64,000 bases of DNA from Marinobacter profundi (GTDB taxonomy: Bacteria; Pseudomonadota; Gammaproteobacteria; Pseudomonadales; Oleiphilaceae). A program made the translations under genes and the position numbers. The DNA lies in the NCBI RefSeq assembly GCF_002744715.1, contig NZ_KZ319379.1, forward strand, positions 1 through 64,000, in the 5' to 3' direction. Below, in pieces: positions 1 through 8,299 of the stretch. Below the pieces are notes generated by a model. The model had not been told where the DNA came from, did not search any database, and saw nothing but the letters and a program-made list of their open reading frames with translations. How positions within the stretch are numbered: position 1 is the stretch's first letter; each line of letters starts with the position of its first letter.

Positions 1-316
1 AACATTAACGTCAAGCGTTATTAACCGGAAGATGAATCTCGAATATTCGCTTTTTTTAAACGCACTCGCTAGAGTCCCGAAAAAAAACGATGAGTTCACG
101 AGAATGCTGAAAACCGCCCTTTTTCAAACATTTGATGAACTAACTCAAGCCAGCTGTTCGCTACGCTCATACTTCATAGGTTTTTTGACGCTACCCTGCT
201 CCATGAACCTGAATAGTGCGCATAAGTTAAAGCGACCATTTCATCGAAGTCGGACTCACTGCAGGATTGGGTTCATTTGCAAATGCACTGCCCCCAAACT
301 ACCCGACTGGCTCCTA
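1..316. other. Non-coding or decayed left edge
   Basis: No open frame here has protein-like content. Translations in all frames are interrupted or of odd composition. It adjoins two gene remnants and is best read as degraded DNA at the edge of a rearrangement. Confidence 0.4.
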
Positions 317-450
317 CGGCAGCCATTTATCCGGGCCTTTGGCCCCCTTACTCCTATTAGTGCCTCACCTGGCAACAGGCTCACCGGATCGTTAGCAAAC
401 CGCTCCCGCTCCTCCCGAGTCCACTCCATTGCCCCTAGCTCCCGGTGTCG
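317..450 (-). pseudogene. Decayed HNH-endonuclease (GmrSD/DUF1524-like) remnant
   Basis: Read on the minus strand, this stretch encodes EWTREERERFANDP followed, after one frameshift near 345, by KGAKGPDKWLP and then a stop. The order ERERFANDP...LLP...KGAKGPDKWLP is what is known from the C-terminal part of HNH nucleases of the DUF1524/GmrSD type, where it follows the catalytic HNH core. The core itself is not visible, the frame is broken and no start is present, so this is a dead fragment. The family assignment is from motif memory, not a search. Confidence 0.45.
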
Positions 451-564
451 GGCTCCTACTGCTATTCATGGATTTGGAGCGGAAAAATTTCGGTATCAAA
501 AGCCGGACAAACTACGCCAAGAAAAAATTTTTTTGACAAGTCTCTGGGATGTGTTCGGAAAACT

Positions 565-741
565 GCCGAGGTGACCCTTGGTGGCGTCGACACCCGCCAG
601 CTTTCCTCCAAGACCATGGCGGTGCTGGACCGCCCCAACCTGTACTTTATCGGTGAAGTGGTGGATGTCACCGGCCACCTGGGTGGCCACAACTTCCAGT
701 GGGCCTGGGCATCGGGTGTGGCGGCGGGGAATGAGGCCTGA
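565..741 (+). pseudogene. C-terminal fragment of HI0933/YhiN-family flavoprotein
   Basis: The last 58 codons read AEVTLGGVDTRQL...LYFIGEVVDVTGHLGGHNFQWAW and end at TGA. This is the C-terminal FAD-binding signature of the HI0933/YhiN (BaiN-like) NAD(P)/FAD oxidoreductase family, which is normally about 400 residues. Upstream of codon GCC at 565 the frame turns into unrelated low-quality sequence, so some 340 residues are missing. No start codon or ribosome binding site fits. Read as a 5'-truncated relic left by the event that brought in the sequence at 1-560. Confidence 0.75.
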
Positions 742-782
742 GCCCGACAGATCCCCAATCTGTAACGTTACCGGGCCACAGT

Positions 783-1628
783 TCAAATCAGCCCCAGCTC
801 CAGCTGTGCTTCCTCATCCAGGTTGTCGTAACTCCAGGGCGGGTCAAAGACAACATCCACCCGGCAATCCGTTACAAAGGGCACCTGAAGCAGGTTGGCT
901 TTGACATCGTCGGCAATCACATCGCCCATGCCGCAGGTCGGTGAGGTCAGGGTCATTTCCACTCGGACAGATCGCGTATCCTGGTCAATTTCCAGACCGT
1001 AGATCAGCCCCAGGCTGAGCACATTGACGGGAATCTCCGGGTCGTACACCTGTCGCAGGGCATCCCGGCACTGGTCTTCACTGATCAGGCCGTCTTCCGG
1101 CTCGGCAAAAACCGGTACATCACTGTGCAACCCCAGGGTTCGGGCCACCTCCGGTGCCAGCCGATACAGGTTGCCCTGGTAGTTCACGGTAAAACTGCCG
1201 CCAAGTGCCTGGGTGATGTTTACCACGGCCCCGGCCGGCAGGGTTACCGGATTGCCGTGGGGAACATGCAATCCGACGCCGGCCACCGGCAGTTCGAAGG
1301 TTGTGGGCGGTTTTGCCGGTTTTTTGGCATTGGGTGCCTTGATGGCTAGCATCTGGCCGGAACCGTGCCGGTCAACGTCGATTTTCATATCCTGCAAGTA
1401 CGGCAGGCTGAGGGCATCGAAGTACAGCGTCAGCTCGTCAAACTCCGCCCTGGTGTCGCTGGCGCGCTCCTCGCCGGGTGGACAGAATGCCAGGCAGGTC
1501 TCTGCTTGCGGTGTGCCCCCGTGCTCAACAAATACCCGCGCCGCCATACCCGGCTCGCCCCTCTGGGCTAATACGTTGCGCAGGTAGTGCTGCGCTTCCG
1601 GTGTTACTTCTGCATTAACATTCATCAT
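783..1628 (-). CDS. sufT: NfuA N-terminal domain fused to SufT (Fe-S cluster assembly)
   Basis: Residues about 8-105 match the degenerate A-type carrier domain at the N-terminus of NfuA (RVFVEHGGTPQAE, CPPGEE, LSLPYLQD, IKAPNAK). After a Lys/Pro linker, residues 123-281 match SufT: PVTLPAGAVVNITQALGG, then the DUF59/MIP18 fold with DPEIPVN, LGLIY, PTCGMG (Cys232) and FDPPW. NfuA's own C-terminal CxxC scaffold domain is absent. SufT-type proteins help mature Fe-S proteins, and the NfuA N-domain is known to help target cluster delivery, so a cytosolic Fe-S delivery factor is inferred. Two Met codons lie at the start; the first is used here. The next gene on the same strand upstream is none; 1629-1750 is intergenic. 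Confidence 0.85.
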   Translation of the reverse strand: MMNVNAEVTPEAQHYLRNVLAQRGEPGMAARVFVEHGGTPQAETCLAFCPPGEERASDTRAEFDELTLYFDALSLPYLQDMKIDVDRHGSGQMLAIKAPNAKKPAKPPTTFELPVAGVGLHVPHGNPVTLPAGAVVNITQALGGSFTVNYQGNLYRLAPEVARTLGLHSDVPVFAEPEDGLISEDQCRDALRQVYDPEIPVNVLSLGLIYGLEIDQDTRSVRVEMTLTSPTCGMGDVIADDVKANLLQVPFVTDCRVDVVFDPPWSYDNLDEEAQLELGLI

Positions 1629-1750
1629 AGCCCCACCACATGATCAATATTCTCATTGATGCATACTTAAACATGGATTCACTATACATCTTAAAGGGCG
1701 GCAGAGGAAACCCGTCATGAGATACCAATCGACCGAGCGACCAGCTAGCT

Positions 1751-3334
1751 TCAGAGATACTTCTCAATCGGCAACAGCGCCAGCAGGCTGGACGTAAACC
1801 GGCGCCACCAGCCTACTGCCGGCTCGCTGGAATGGTCGCCGTCAACCCCCTGCCAGCTCAGTTCACCGTCATCATCGAGCCGGACCTGCCAGCTGTTGGC
1901 AGGGGCCATGGCGATGTCGATATCCTGCGCCAGACGCCCTGCCAGTTCCCGGCTGTGGATGATCAGCAGGGTTTCGCCATTGAGGAAGATGGAGCGTAAG
2001 TTGAGGTTGAAAGAGCCGATCACCACGATCTTTCGGTCGAAAACAGCGGATTTTGAGTGCAATCCTACAGCGCCCCCGGTGCAGAAATCCCCGCGGGCAA
2101 GCCAGACCGGACAGTTGGCGGGGTCTGGCCTGAGCTCGTGAATGACCAGGCCCTGGCGGAGCATTTCCCGGCGCCAGCGGGCGTAACCGGAGTGGTTGGT
2201 AACCAGGTCATTGGAGGCCAGTGAATTGGTGAGTGCCGCCACGCGCACATCCCGGCGCTGCAGGTCGTCAAACTGTGCCAGCTGCTCGTGGGTCAGGATG
2301 AGATAGGCGGACTCGATCAGCACCTCTTCCTGCGCCCCTTGCGCCAGCCTGCCCAGGGCGACGGCGGTATTACCGGGCGCATCGGCGGCCTGGTCAGCGT
2401 CACCGAAGGGCAGATCAAACACCAGCTGGCCCCGGGCGCTCACCGCCCCCCCGGAAAATCTCGCCAGTTCCCGGGTAACCGCTGCGCTCGTGGCCGGCGG
2501 CGTGAGCCCAAGCCCTGCGGGCTTGCGGGCATGCTGGCGCAGGCGCTGCGCGACAGCCGCCAGATCCTGCCCGGAGCGGTCCTCCGGATACAGCTGGGTG
2601 AGCGGGTAGGCCCAGCGGCTGTGCCACCAGGCCTCGAAATTATTCGCCATGCTCCCGACCACAGGACCAATGGCGAGGACATCCCGGTCAAGAAAGTTGA
2701 GCTCCGGGTGGAAATCGAAGTATTCGTCACCGATATTGCGACCACCGACAATCCCGGCTGCGCCGTCCACCACAAACGTCTTGTTGTGCATGCGACGGTT
2801 CAGGCGCTCGAAATCGGAGAGAAAGGACAGCCAGCGCCCGGCGCCGTCTCGTGCCGGTGCCGGATTGAAGATCCGGACCTGAATGTTCGGGTGCTGTTGC
2901 AGGGCCGCAAACAACGGCTCGTCCCCGGCCACGTTGATGTCATCCAGCAGCAGCCGTACCCGGACACCGCGCTCGGCAGCCAGCAACAAGCGAGCCGCCA
3001 GGTAGCGCCCGGACGGGTCATCATTCCAAATGTAATACTGGGCATCGATACGGGTGCCGGCTGCCTCGATCAGTGCCGCCCGGGCCAGGAAGGCATCCCG
3101 GCCAGAATCGAGAACATGAAAGGCGGATTCACCGGGGCCGGTCGGAGCGGCACCGGCTGCCCACTCGGTCAGCGGTGTTTTGGCCTGACCGATGATCACC
3201 GGTCCGGAATCCCGATCCGCCGGGGCCAACCCGGCCACACAGCCTGTCAGGGTGACGAGTAGCACCGGAATCACCCACCGGCTCAGGACTCCAACTGGCG
3301 CTTTTCCTGATGGCTGACCGGTATCCGCTGGCAT
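1751..3334 (-). CDS. Phospholipase D-family lipoprotein (cardiolipin synthase-like)
   Basis: A 527-residue protein with two HKD motifs. The first is HNKTFVVD (His183, Lys185, Asp190) followed by GGRNIGDEYF; the second, near residue 425, is HSKSAVFD followed by IGSFNLN. Residues 20-32 form a hydrophobic segment ending in LTGC, a lipobox, so Cys32 is probably lipidated and the enzyme faces the periplasm. PLD proteins of this build transfer phosphatidyl groups, as in cardiolipin synthase C, or hydrolyse phosphodiesters; the substrate cannot be read from sequence. It stands alone, 29 bp before the stop of the UspA gene on the same strand, so cotranscription from further upstream is possible. Confidence 0.85.
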   Translation of the reverse strand: MPADTGQPSGKAPVGVLSRWVIPVLLVTLTGCVAGLAPADRDSGPVIIGQAKTPLTEWAAGAAPTGPGESAFHVLDSGRDAFLARAALIEAAGTRIDAQYYIWNDDPSGRYLAARLLLAAERGVRVRLLLDDINVAGDEPLFAALQQHPNIQVRIFNPAPARDGAGRWLSFLSDFERLNRRMHNKTFVVDGAAGIVGGRNIGDEYFDFHPELNFLDRDVLAIGPVVGSMANNFEAWWHSRWAYPLTQLYPEDRSGQDLAAVAQRLRQHARKPAGLGLTPPATSAAVTRELARFSGGAVSARGQLVFDLPFGDADQAADAPGNTAVALGRLAQGAQEEVLIESAYLILTHEQLAQFDDLQRRDVRVAALTNSLASNDLVTNHSGYARWRREMLRQGLVIHELRPDPANCPVWLARGDFCTGGAVGLHSKSAVFDRKIVVIGSFNLNLRSIFLNGETLLIIHSRELAGRLAQDIDIAMAPANSWQVRLDDDGELSWQGVDGDHSSEPAVGWWRRFTSSLLALLPIEKYL

Positions 3335-3363
3335 GTCACTCCCCAGGTTTCAGGCGGTGGTCA

Positions 3364-4215
3364 TCAACGGAGGATGACCAGGGGTTTCTCGGCGGTTTTC
3401 AGCATGGTTGTGGTGGTGCTGCCCACCAGGAACTGACGAATCCGGGAGTGGCCGTAGGCCCCCATCACCAGCAGATCGATGTCGTGCTCATCCTGGTATT
3501 CATGCAGTGCAGGCTCCACATCGCCGGCACGGATGGCCAGCTGGATATCCACGCCCAGACCCGACAGCATGGTTTCCGCTTTTTTCAGCTGCTCCCGGCG
3601 GTCACTGGTGTCCGGACCGATCATCACCAGATGCAGGGGCATATCCCGGAAAACCGGACTTCCGGCCATGAGCTCGACACTGCGGAAGGCGGTGGCGCTG
3701 CCATCAAAGGCCAGCATGGCACTCCTCGGCGGCGTGAACTGATCCGGCACCAGCATGATTGGCCGGTGCAGACTGCGGATTACGGTTTCCAGCTGGCTGC
3801 CAATATGGATATCCCGATCAGAACTGCTCTCACCATGAAGCCCCATCACCAGCAGCCGGGTCTGGTTCTCCAGCGCCATCAGGGATTCGGTGAGGTCGCC
3901 ATGACGCTGTCGCTTGACCACATCCTCGACGCCTGCCGCTTTGACCAGCCGTTCCGCCTCATCCAGCATGTGATGGCCATGTTCCAGAGCCAGCTTGGAA
4001 CGCTTGCGATCGAGATCGGCCAGCTCCTCCAGCAGTTGTTCGCGGCTTCCCAGGCCAATACTCCCCGCCAGGTCCGGTTCCGCCGGGTAGCGCTCCTCAT
4101 CCAGCACATGCAGCAGCGTCACCGGCGTATTCATGTGATTGCTGGCCCAGGCTGCGAATTCACATACCGCCGGGGCTGCACGGGAACCATCGATACAGGC
4201 AACTACTCGTAACAT
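3364..4215 (-). CDS. Tandem universal stress protein (UspA family)
   Basis: Two Usp domains lie in tandem, about residues 1-145 and 146-283. The second ends with GAYGHSRIRQFLVGS, the G-2x-G-9x-G-S ATP-binding signature, so nucleotide binding is likely in that half; the first half has a looser version (MGLHGESSSDRDIHIGSQ). The start at 4215 (MLRVVACIDGS) begins the domain directly and has GAGGG just upstream. An alternative ATG at 4290, immediately after the SulP stop, would add 25 polar residues. Transcribed with the SulP gene, a common pairing of an anion permease with a stress regulator. Confidence 0.85.
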   Translation of the reverse strand: MLRVVACIDGSRAAPAVCEFAAWASNHMNTPVTLLHVLDEERYPAEPDLAGSIGLGSREQLLEELADLDRKRSKLALEHGHHMLDEAERLVKAAGVEDVVKRQRHGDLTESLMALENQTRLLVMGLHGESSSDRDIHIGSQLETVIRSLHRPIMLVPDQFTPPRSAMLAFDGSATAFRSVELMAGSPVFRDMPLHLVMIGPDTSDRREQLKKAETMLSGLGVDIQLAIRAGDVEPALHEYQDEHDIDLLVMGAYGHSRIRQFLVGSTTTTMLKTAEKPLVILR

Positions 4216-4291
4216 CTCACCCTCGCCTTCATGGTCTGATTGATTGTTATTGTGACTGCGATCGTTGCGGAGTTCATTGGTCTGTGTCATT

Positions 4292-5779
4292 TCAGTGCCC
4301 CATCAACTGGTCAACGGCGTCCGGCTTGTCATGTACCCCGAAGCGGTCAACGATGGTAGCGCTCGCCTCGTTGAGCCCGATAACGTCCACGTCGGCACCC
4401 TCGCGGCGGAACTTGATCACTGCCTTGTCCAGCGCACCAACGGCGGTGATGTCCCAGAAGTGCGCACGACTCAGATCAATCACCACATTATCCACTGCTT
4501 CCTTGAAGTCAAAGGATTCGAGGAATTTTTCCGAAGAACTGAAAAACACCTGTCCGATGACCGTGTAGGTACGGGTAGCAGACGCTTCATCAAAGTCCGA
4601 CGTCACCACCATGTAATGGCCAACCTTGTTGGCGAAGAACAGGGCCGCCAGCAGGACCCCTGCGAGAACGCCGAATGCCAGGTTGTGGGTAGCCACAACC
4701 ACGACAACGGTCACCAGCATCACAACATTGGTTGACAACGGATGCTTGCGCAGATTTCGAATGGAGTCCCAGGAGAAGGTACCGATGGACACCATGATCA
4801 TGACGGCCACCAGTGCCGCCATGGGGATCTGCACCAGCAAACTGTCGAGCACCAGCACCATCACCAGCAGGAACAAACCGGCGGTCAGGGTAGACAAGCG
4901 GGTACGGCCACCGGATTTCACATTTATGATTGACTGACCAATCATCGCGCAACCCGCCATACCACCGATCAGACCGGCGCCAATGTTGGCAACACCCTGC
5001 CCCTTGCACTCCCGGTTCTTGTCACTCGTCGTATCGGTGAGATCATCAACAATGGTTGCCGTCATCATCGACTCGAGAAGTCCGACCACTGCCATGGCCA
5101 CTGAGTACGGCAGAATGATCATCAGGGTTTCCAGGGTCAGCGGCACGTCCGGCCAGAGGAACACCGGCAAAGTATCCGGCAGCGCGCCCATGTCGCCCAC
5201 CGTACGGATATCAAGCCCGACAGCCACGGCAAACGCCGTCAGGGTGACGATACAAACCAGGGGCGAGGGAATGACCTTGCCCACCACGGGCAACAGCGGA
5301 AACAGGTAAATGATGGCAAGTCCGGCAGCGGTCATGGCGTAGACATGCCAGGTCACATTGGTCAGCTCTGGCAACTGCGCCATGAAGATAAGAATGGCCA
5401 GGGCGTTGACGAAACCGGTCACCACCGAGCGGGACACAAAGCGCATCAGGCTTCCCAGCCTGAGATAGCCGGCCACAACCTGCAGCACGCCGGTCAGCAG
5501 GGTGGCCGCCAGCAGGTACTGCAGGCCGTGTTCCTTGACCAGGGTCACCATCAGCACGGCCATGGCAGCAGTGGCGGCAGAAATCATTCCGGGGCGGCCG
5601 CCCACAAAGGCAATCACCACCGCAATACAGAACGACGCATACAGCCCCACTTTCGGGTCCACACCGGCGATGATCGAAAATGCGATGGCTTCAGGAATCA
5701 GCGCCAGGGCGACAACAATACCTGCCAGGACATCGCCGCGTATGTTGGAGAGCCATTGGTTTTTAAGGGTATTAACCAT
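4292..5779 (-). CDS. SulP-family inorganic anion permease with STAS domain
   Basis: A 495-residue inner-membrane protein with about 10-12 hydrophobic segments over residues 10-385 and a cytosolic STAS domain over about 390-490 ([21 protein letters not shown]). The N-terminal [12 protein letters not shown] and the [11 protein letters not shown] segment are typical of SulP/SLC26 carriers. Family members move sulfate, bicarbonate or other anions, often with Na+ or H+; the substrate is not deducible. Its stop abuts the UspA gene, so both are probably one transcript. It is the first gene of that pair. Confidence 0.9.
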   Translation of the reverse strand: MVNTLKNQWLSNIRGDVLAGIVVALALIPEAIAFSIIAGVDPKVGLYASFCIAVVIAFVGGRPGMISAATAAMAVLMVTLVKEHGLQYLLAATLLTGVLQVVAGYLRLGSLMRFVSRSVVTGFVNALAILIFMAQLPELTNVTWHVYAMTAAGLAIIYLFPLLPVVGKVIPSPLVCIVTLTAFAVAVGLDIRTVGDMGALPDTLPVFLWPDVPLTLETLMIILPYSVAMAVVGLLESMMTATIVDDLTDTTSDKNRECKGQGVANIGAGLIGGMAGCAMIGQSIINVKSGGRTRLSTLTAGLFLLVMVLVLDSLLVQIPMAALVAVMIMVSIGTFSWDSIRNLRKHPLSTNVVMLVTVVVVVATHNLAFGVLAGVLLAALFFANKVGHYMVVTSDFDEASATRTYTVIGQVFFSSSEKFLESFDFKEAVDNVVIDLSRAHFWDITAVGALDKAVIKFRREGADVDVIGLNEASATIVDRFGVHDKPDAVDQLMGH

Positions 5780-6135
5780 AAGTCGGGATCCGGGTTATCA
5801 GTATGGAATACACAGACAGTTCAGGCAGACATGCCAGCCCGCAGTACCCGTCGGGTTTGCGCGGTACGGAATGGTTGTCGCCCGGGAGAACAGGAACTTG
5901 TGGGGCGCGAAAGCTCCGGTGGAGGGCCCGCTCCGGTAGAAGGGAACGCTACGGTGGAGTGATCGTCACGGTCATTTCCGGCTGTGCCGTTGATGTTTGT
6001 CATGAATAGAGAAAACAAGGGTCGCGAAGCTTAGCAAAACCGCAAAATTAAAGTAAGGCAAGGCGAAGGAATTTCTTCGACCTGTAAAAAAGTCCTATAC
6101 TGGCGGCAATCATTTCAGAGACTTGTGACCGCTCC
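5780..6135. other. Divergent intergenic region with a putative promoter for the MgtC/DUF4010 gene
   Basis: No credible gene is seen; the 65-residue minus-strand frame at 5821-6018 has no family features. At 6072-6101 TTTCTT and TATACT are spaced by 18 bases and may serve the downstream plus-strand gene. Three imperfect copies of GCTCCGGTGGAG start at 5913, 5930 and 5948, about one every 17-18 bases. Their meaning is unknown. Confidence 0.35.
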
Positions 6136-7416
6136 ATGGACGACGTAGCCGCCCACTTCCTGCAATCCAACCAGACCACCATCAATCTCGCCATTGCCCT
6201 GTTGCTCGGCGGCATCATCGGCCTTGAGCGAGGCTGGGAAGCCCGCGAGCAGAAAGCCGGCGAACGCATCGCAGGCATCCGCACCTTCGCCCTGATTGGC
6301 CTGCTGGGCGGTATCGCGGCCGTGCTGGCCCAAGAGATCACTGAATGGGCGTTCCCGGTGTTACTGGTCAGCGTAGTAGCCATTGCCCTGGTCGCCTACA
6401 GTGAGCGGCTGGAGCACATCCGCAATTTCAGCATCACCGGCACCATCGGCATGGTGCTCACCTTTTGCTACGGCGCGGTGGCGGTCGCGGTGGACCCGGC
6501 CATTGCCACGGCTGCCGCGGTGGTTACCGCCATCATTCTGGACAACAAACCGGAGATCCACGGTTTCATCCACCAGCTCAAGGAACATGAACTGGATGCG
6601 GCACTGAAGCTGCTGGTGATTTCTGCAGTGATGCTGCCGCTGCTGCCGAACACCGATATGGGCCCCGGTGGCGCCCTCAATCCCTACGAAATCTGGTGGA
6701 TGGTGGTGCTGATTGCTTCGGTCTCTTTCGTAGGCTACTTCGCCATCCGGGTGGCAGGGACCGAAAAAGGCATCCTGTTCACCAGCCTGTTTGCCGGCCT
6801 GAGTTCCTCCACCGCCCTTACCCTGCACTTTTCGAGGCAGTCGCGGCAGGCCCCGGCGCTGGCCCCGCAGCTGGCGTCCGGCATCCTGATCGCCTGCGGC
6901 ACCATGTTCCCCAGAATCCTGATCTATTGCGCGGTCATCAACCGTGACCTGCTGGCCCAGCTGATGCTGCCGGTCATCGTGATGACGGTATTGCTGTATG
7001 TACCGGCCATCCTGATCTGGATGCGCAACCGTGACGGGCTGGAGATTAACCGCCCGGAACTGACCCAGAATCCTCTGGACCTCAAATCCGCCCTGATGTT
7101 CGGCGCACTGCTGACCGCGATCCTGGTACTGGCCGAAGTGCTCAAGAACTGGCTGGGTGACACCGGTGTCTATGTGCTGGCCGCCACCTCGGGAATTGCC
7201 GACGTGGACGCCATTACCCTGTCCCTGACCCGGATGTCCCAGACCAGTCTCACGCCGGCTACGGCCGTGATCGGGATAATCATCGCCGCCGCGTCCAACA
7301 ATCTGGTCAAGGCAGCCATGGCAGGTGTTATCGGCAGCCGCGCCCTGGGAATGCGGGTGGCAGTGCCTATGGTCATATCACTGTCCGCCGGCCTCGCGAC
7401 AGCCTGGCTGCTCTAG
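6136..7416 (+). CDS. MgtC/SapB-type membrane protein with DUF4010
   Basis: A 426-residue polytopic membrane protein. Residues 15-150 match the MgtC/SapB N-terminal region (LLLGGIIGLERGWEAREQ, AGIRTFALIGLLGG), and the remainder is the DUF4010 multi-helix domain (about eight more hydrophobic segments). MgtC itself is a virulence and Mg2+-stress protein; for the MgtC-DUF4010 architecture the transported substrate, if any, is not known, so no function is claimed. Monocistronic and convergent with alkB, with only 20 bp between the stops. The ATG at 6136 has no strong ribosome binding site. Confidence 0.8.
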   Translation: MDDVAAHFLQSNQTTINLAIALLLGGIIGLERGWEAREQKAGERIAGIRTFALIGLLGGIAAVLAQEITEWAFPVLLVSVVAIALVAYSERLEHIRNFSITGTIGMVLTFCYGAVAVAVDPAIATAAAVVTAIILDNKPEIHGFIHQLKEHELDAALKLLVISAVMLPLLPNTDMGPGGALNPYEIWWMVVLIASVSFVGYFAIRVAGTEKGILFTSLFAGLSSSTALTLHFSRQSRQAPALAPQLASGILIACGTMFPRILIYCAVINRDLLAQLMLPVIVMTVLLYVPAILIWMRNRDGLEINRPELTQNPLDLKSALMFGALLTAILVLAEVLKNWLGDTGVYVLAATSGIADVDAITLSLTRMSQTSLTPATAVIGIIIAAASNNLVKAAMAGVIGSRALGMRVAVPMVISLSAGLATAWLL

Positions 7417-7436
7417 GCGGACACGCACCGCCCGAT

Positions 7437-8087
7437 TCAGAGGGCACGGCGGAAAGTCAGGTTATAGCGGTATTCACCGGTGAGTGGGTGCCAGCCCTGC
7501 TTCAGCCGCAGCACCCCGTGGTAGCGGAGCCTGGCGGGACCACCCCACACCACGACGTCGCCATGGCTCAGCGGCACATTCACCGGCCGCACGCGACGGG
7601 TCTCTCCACCAAACTGGAAGGTTGCAGGCAGCCCCAGTGACACCGACACGATGGGCTGGTCGAAGTCGCGCTCATCCCGGTCCTGGTGCAGGGACATCCG
7701 GCTGCCCGGGCAGTAACGGTTAATCAGGCAGGCATCGGGGATAAAATCACGGTAGCCCGCCGCCGCGGCAGCCTCACCGGCTAGTCGCAGAAACGGCTCC
7801 GGCATGGCGGGCCACGGCTGACCGCTCAGCGGATCCCCGGCCTGGTAACGGTAGCCTGTCTGATCCGTCACCCAGCAGACCTCACCACACCCCGTCATTG
7901 CCACCGACATGGTGTAACCGCCCGGGGTTTTCATCTGCCGGAAGGGCGCCCCGGCGGCAACCTCGGTGATGGCAGCCAGCAACGCTCCGGCCACGCCAGC
8001 GGCATAGCCCCGCAGCACTACTGCGCCGGGGGCCAGGGGCTCCGGCGCAAACGCCCCGGGAGTGTCCCCGAACAGGTCAGGGGTCAT
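7437..8087 (-). CDS. alkB: AlkB, Fe(II)/2-oxoglutarate DNA/RNA demethylase
   Basis: A 216-residue protein collinear with E. coli AlkB. The iron ligands are visible as SLHQDRDE (His134, Asp136) and His190 in RYHGV; the 2-oxoglutarate arginine lies in RYNLTFR (Arg207 or Arg213). The substrate lid motif TPGGYTMSVAMT is intact. It removes 1-methyladenine and 3-methylcytosine lesions by oxidative demethylation. The ATG at 8087 is preferred over 8111 because GGGAGGAG precedes it at good spacing and the protein then begins like its homologues. No ada or other alkylation genes adjoin it. Confidence 0.95.
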   Translation of the reverse strand: MTPDLFGDTPGAFAPEPLAPGAVVLRGYAAGVAGALLAAITEVAAGAPFRQMKTPGGYTMSVAMTGCGEVCWVTDQTGYRYQAGDPLSGQPWPAMPEPFLRLAGEAAAAAGYRDFIPDACLINRYCPGSRMSLHQDRDERDFDQPIVSVSLGLPATFQFGGETRRVRPVNVPLSHGDVVVWGGPARLRYHGVLRLKQGWHPLTGEYRYNLTFRRAL

Positions 8088-8299
8088 CGCTGTGCTCCTC
8101 CCGGCCAGCAATGGCCGGACTGTTCGATAATCAACAACCTTTCTCCTGACAATTCATCGATTTACGTCTAATCTCCAGGGAGATGCAGGTTACTTTTTTT
8201 GTTACGTTCCCTGTTACTTTGCATATTGCTTTGCAAATTGCCTGGCAAAATACTGCGCATCTTCTGCGAACCACCGGCCTCCAGCACAAGGATGACTCA

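Noticed and set aside
1-30. Integron attC-like repeat (AACGTCAAGCGTTATTAAC)
   Set aside because: Only short ACG/CGT inverted bits are present; no full core sites or cassette structure follows.
5821-6018. 65-residue minus-strand frame upstream of sulP
   Set aside because: No domain or ribosome site, and composition typical of non-coding DNA.
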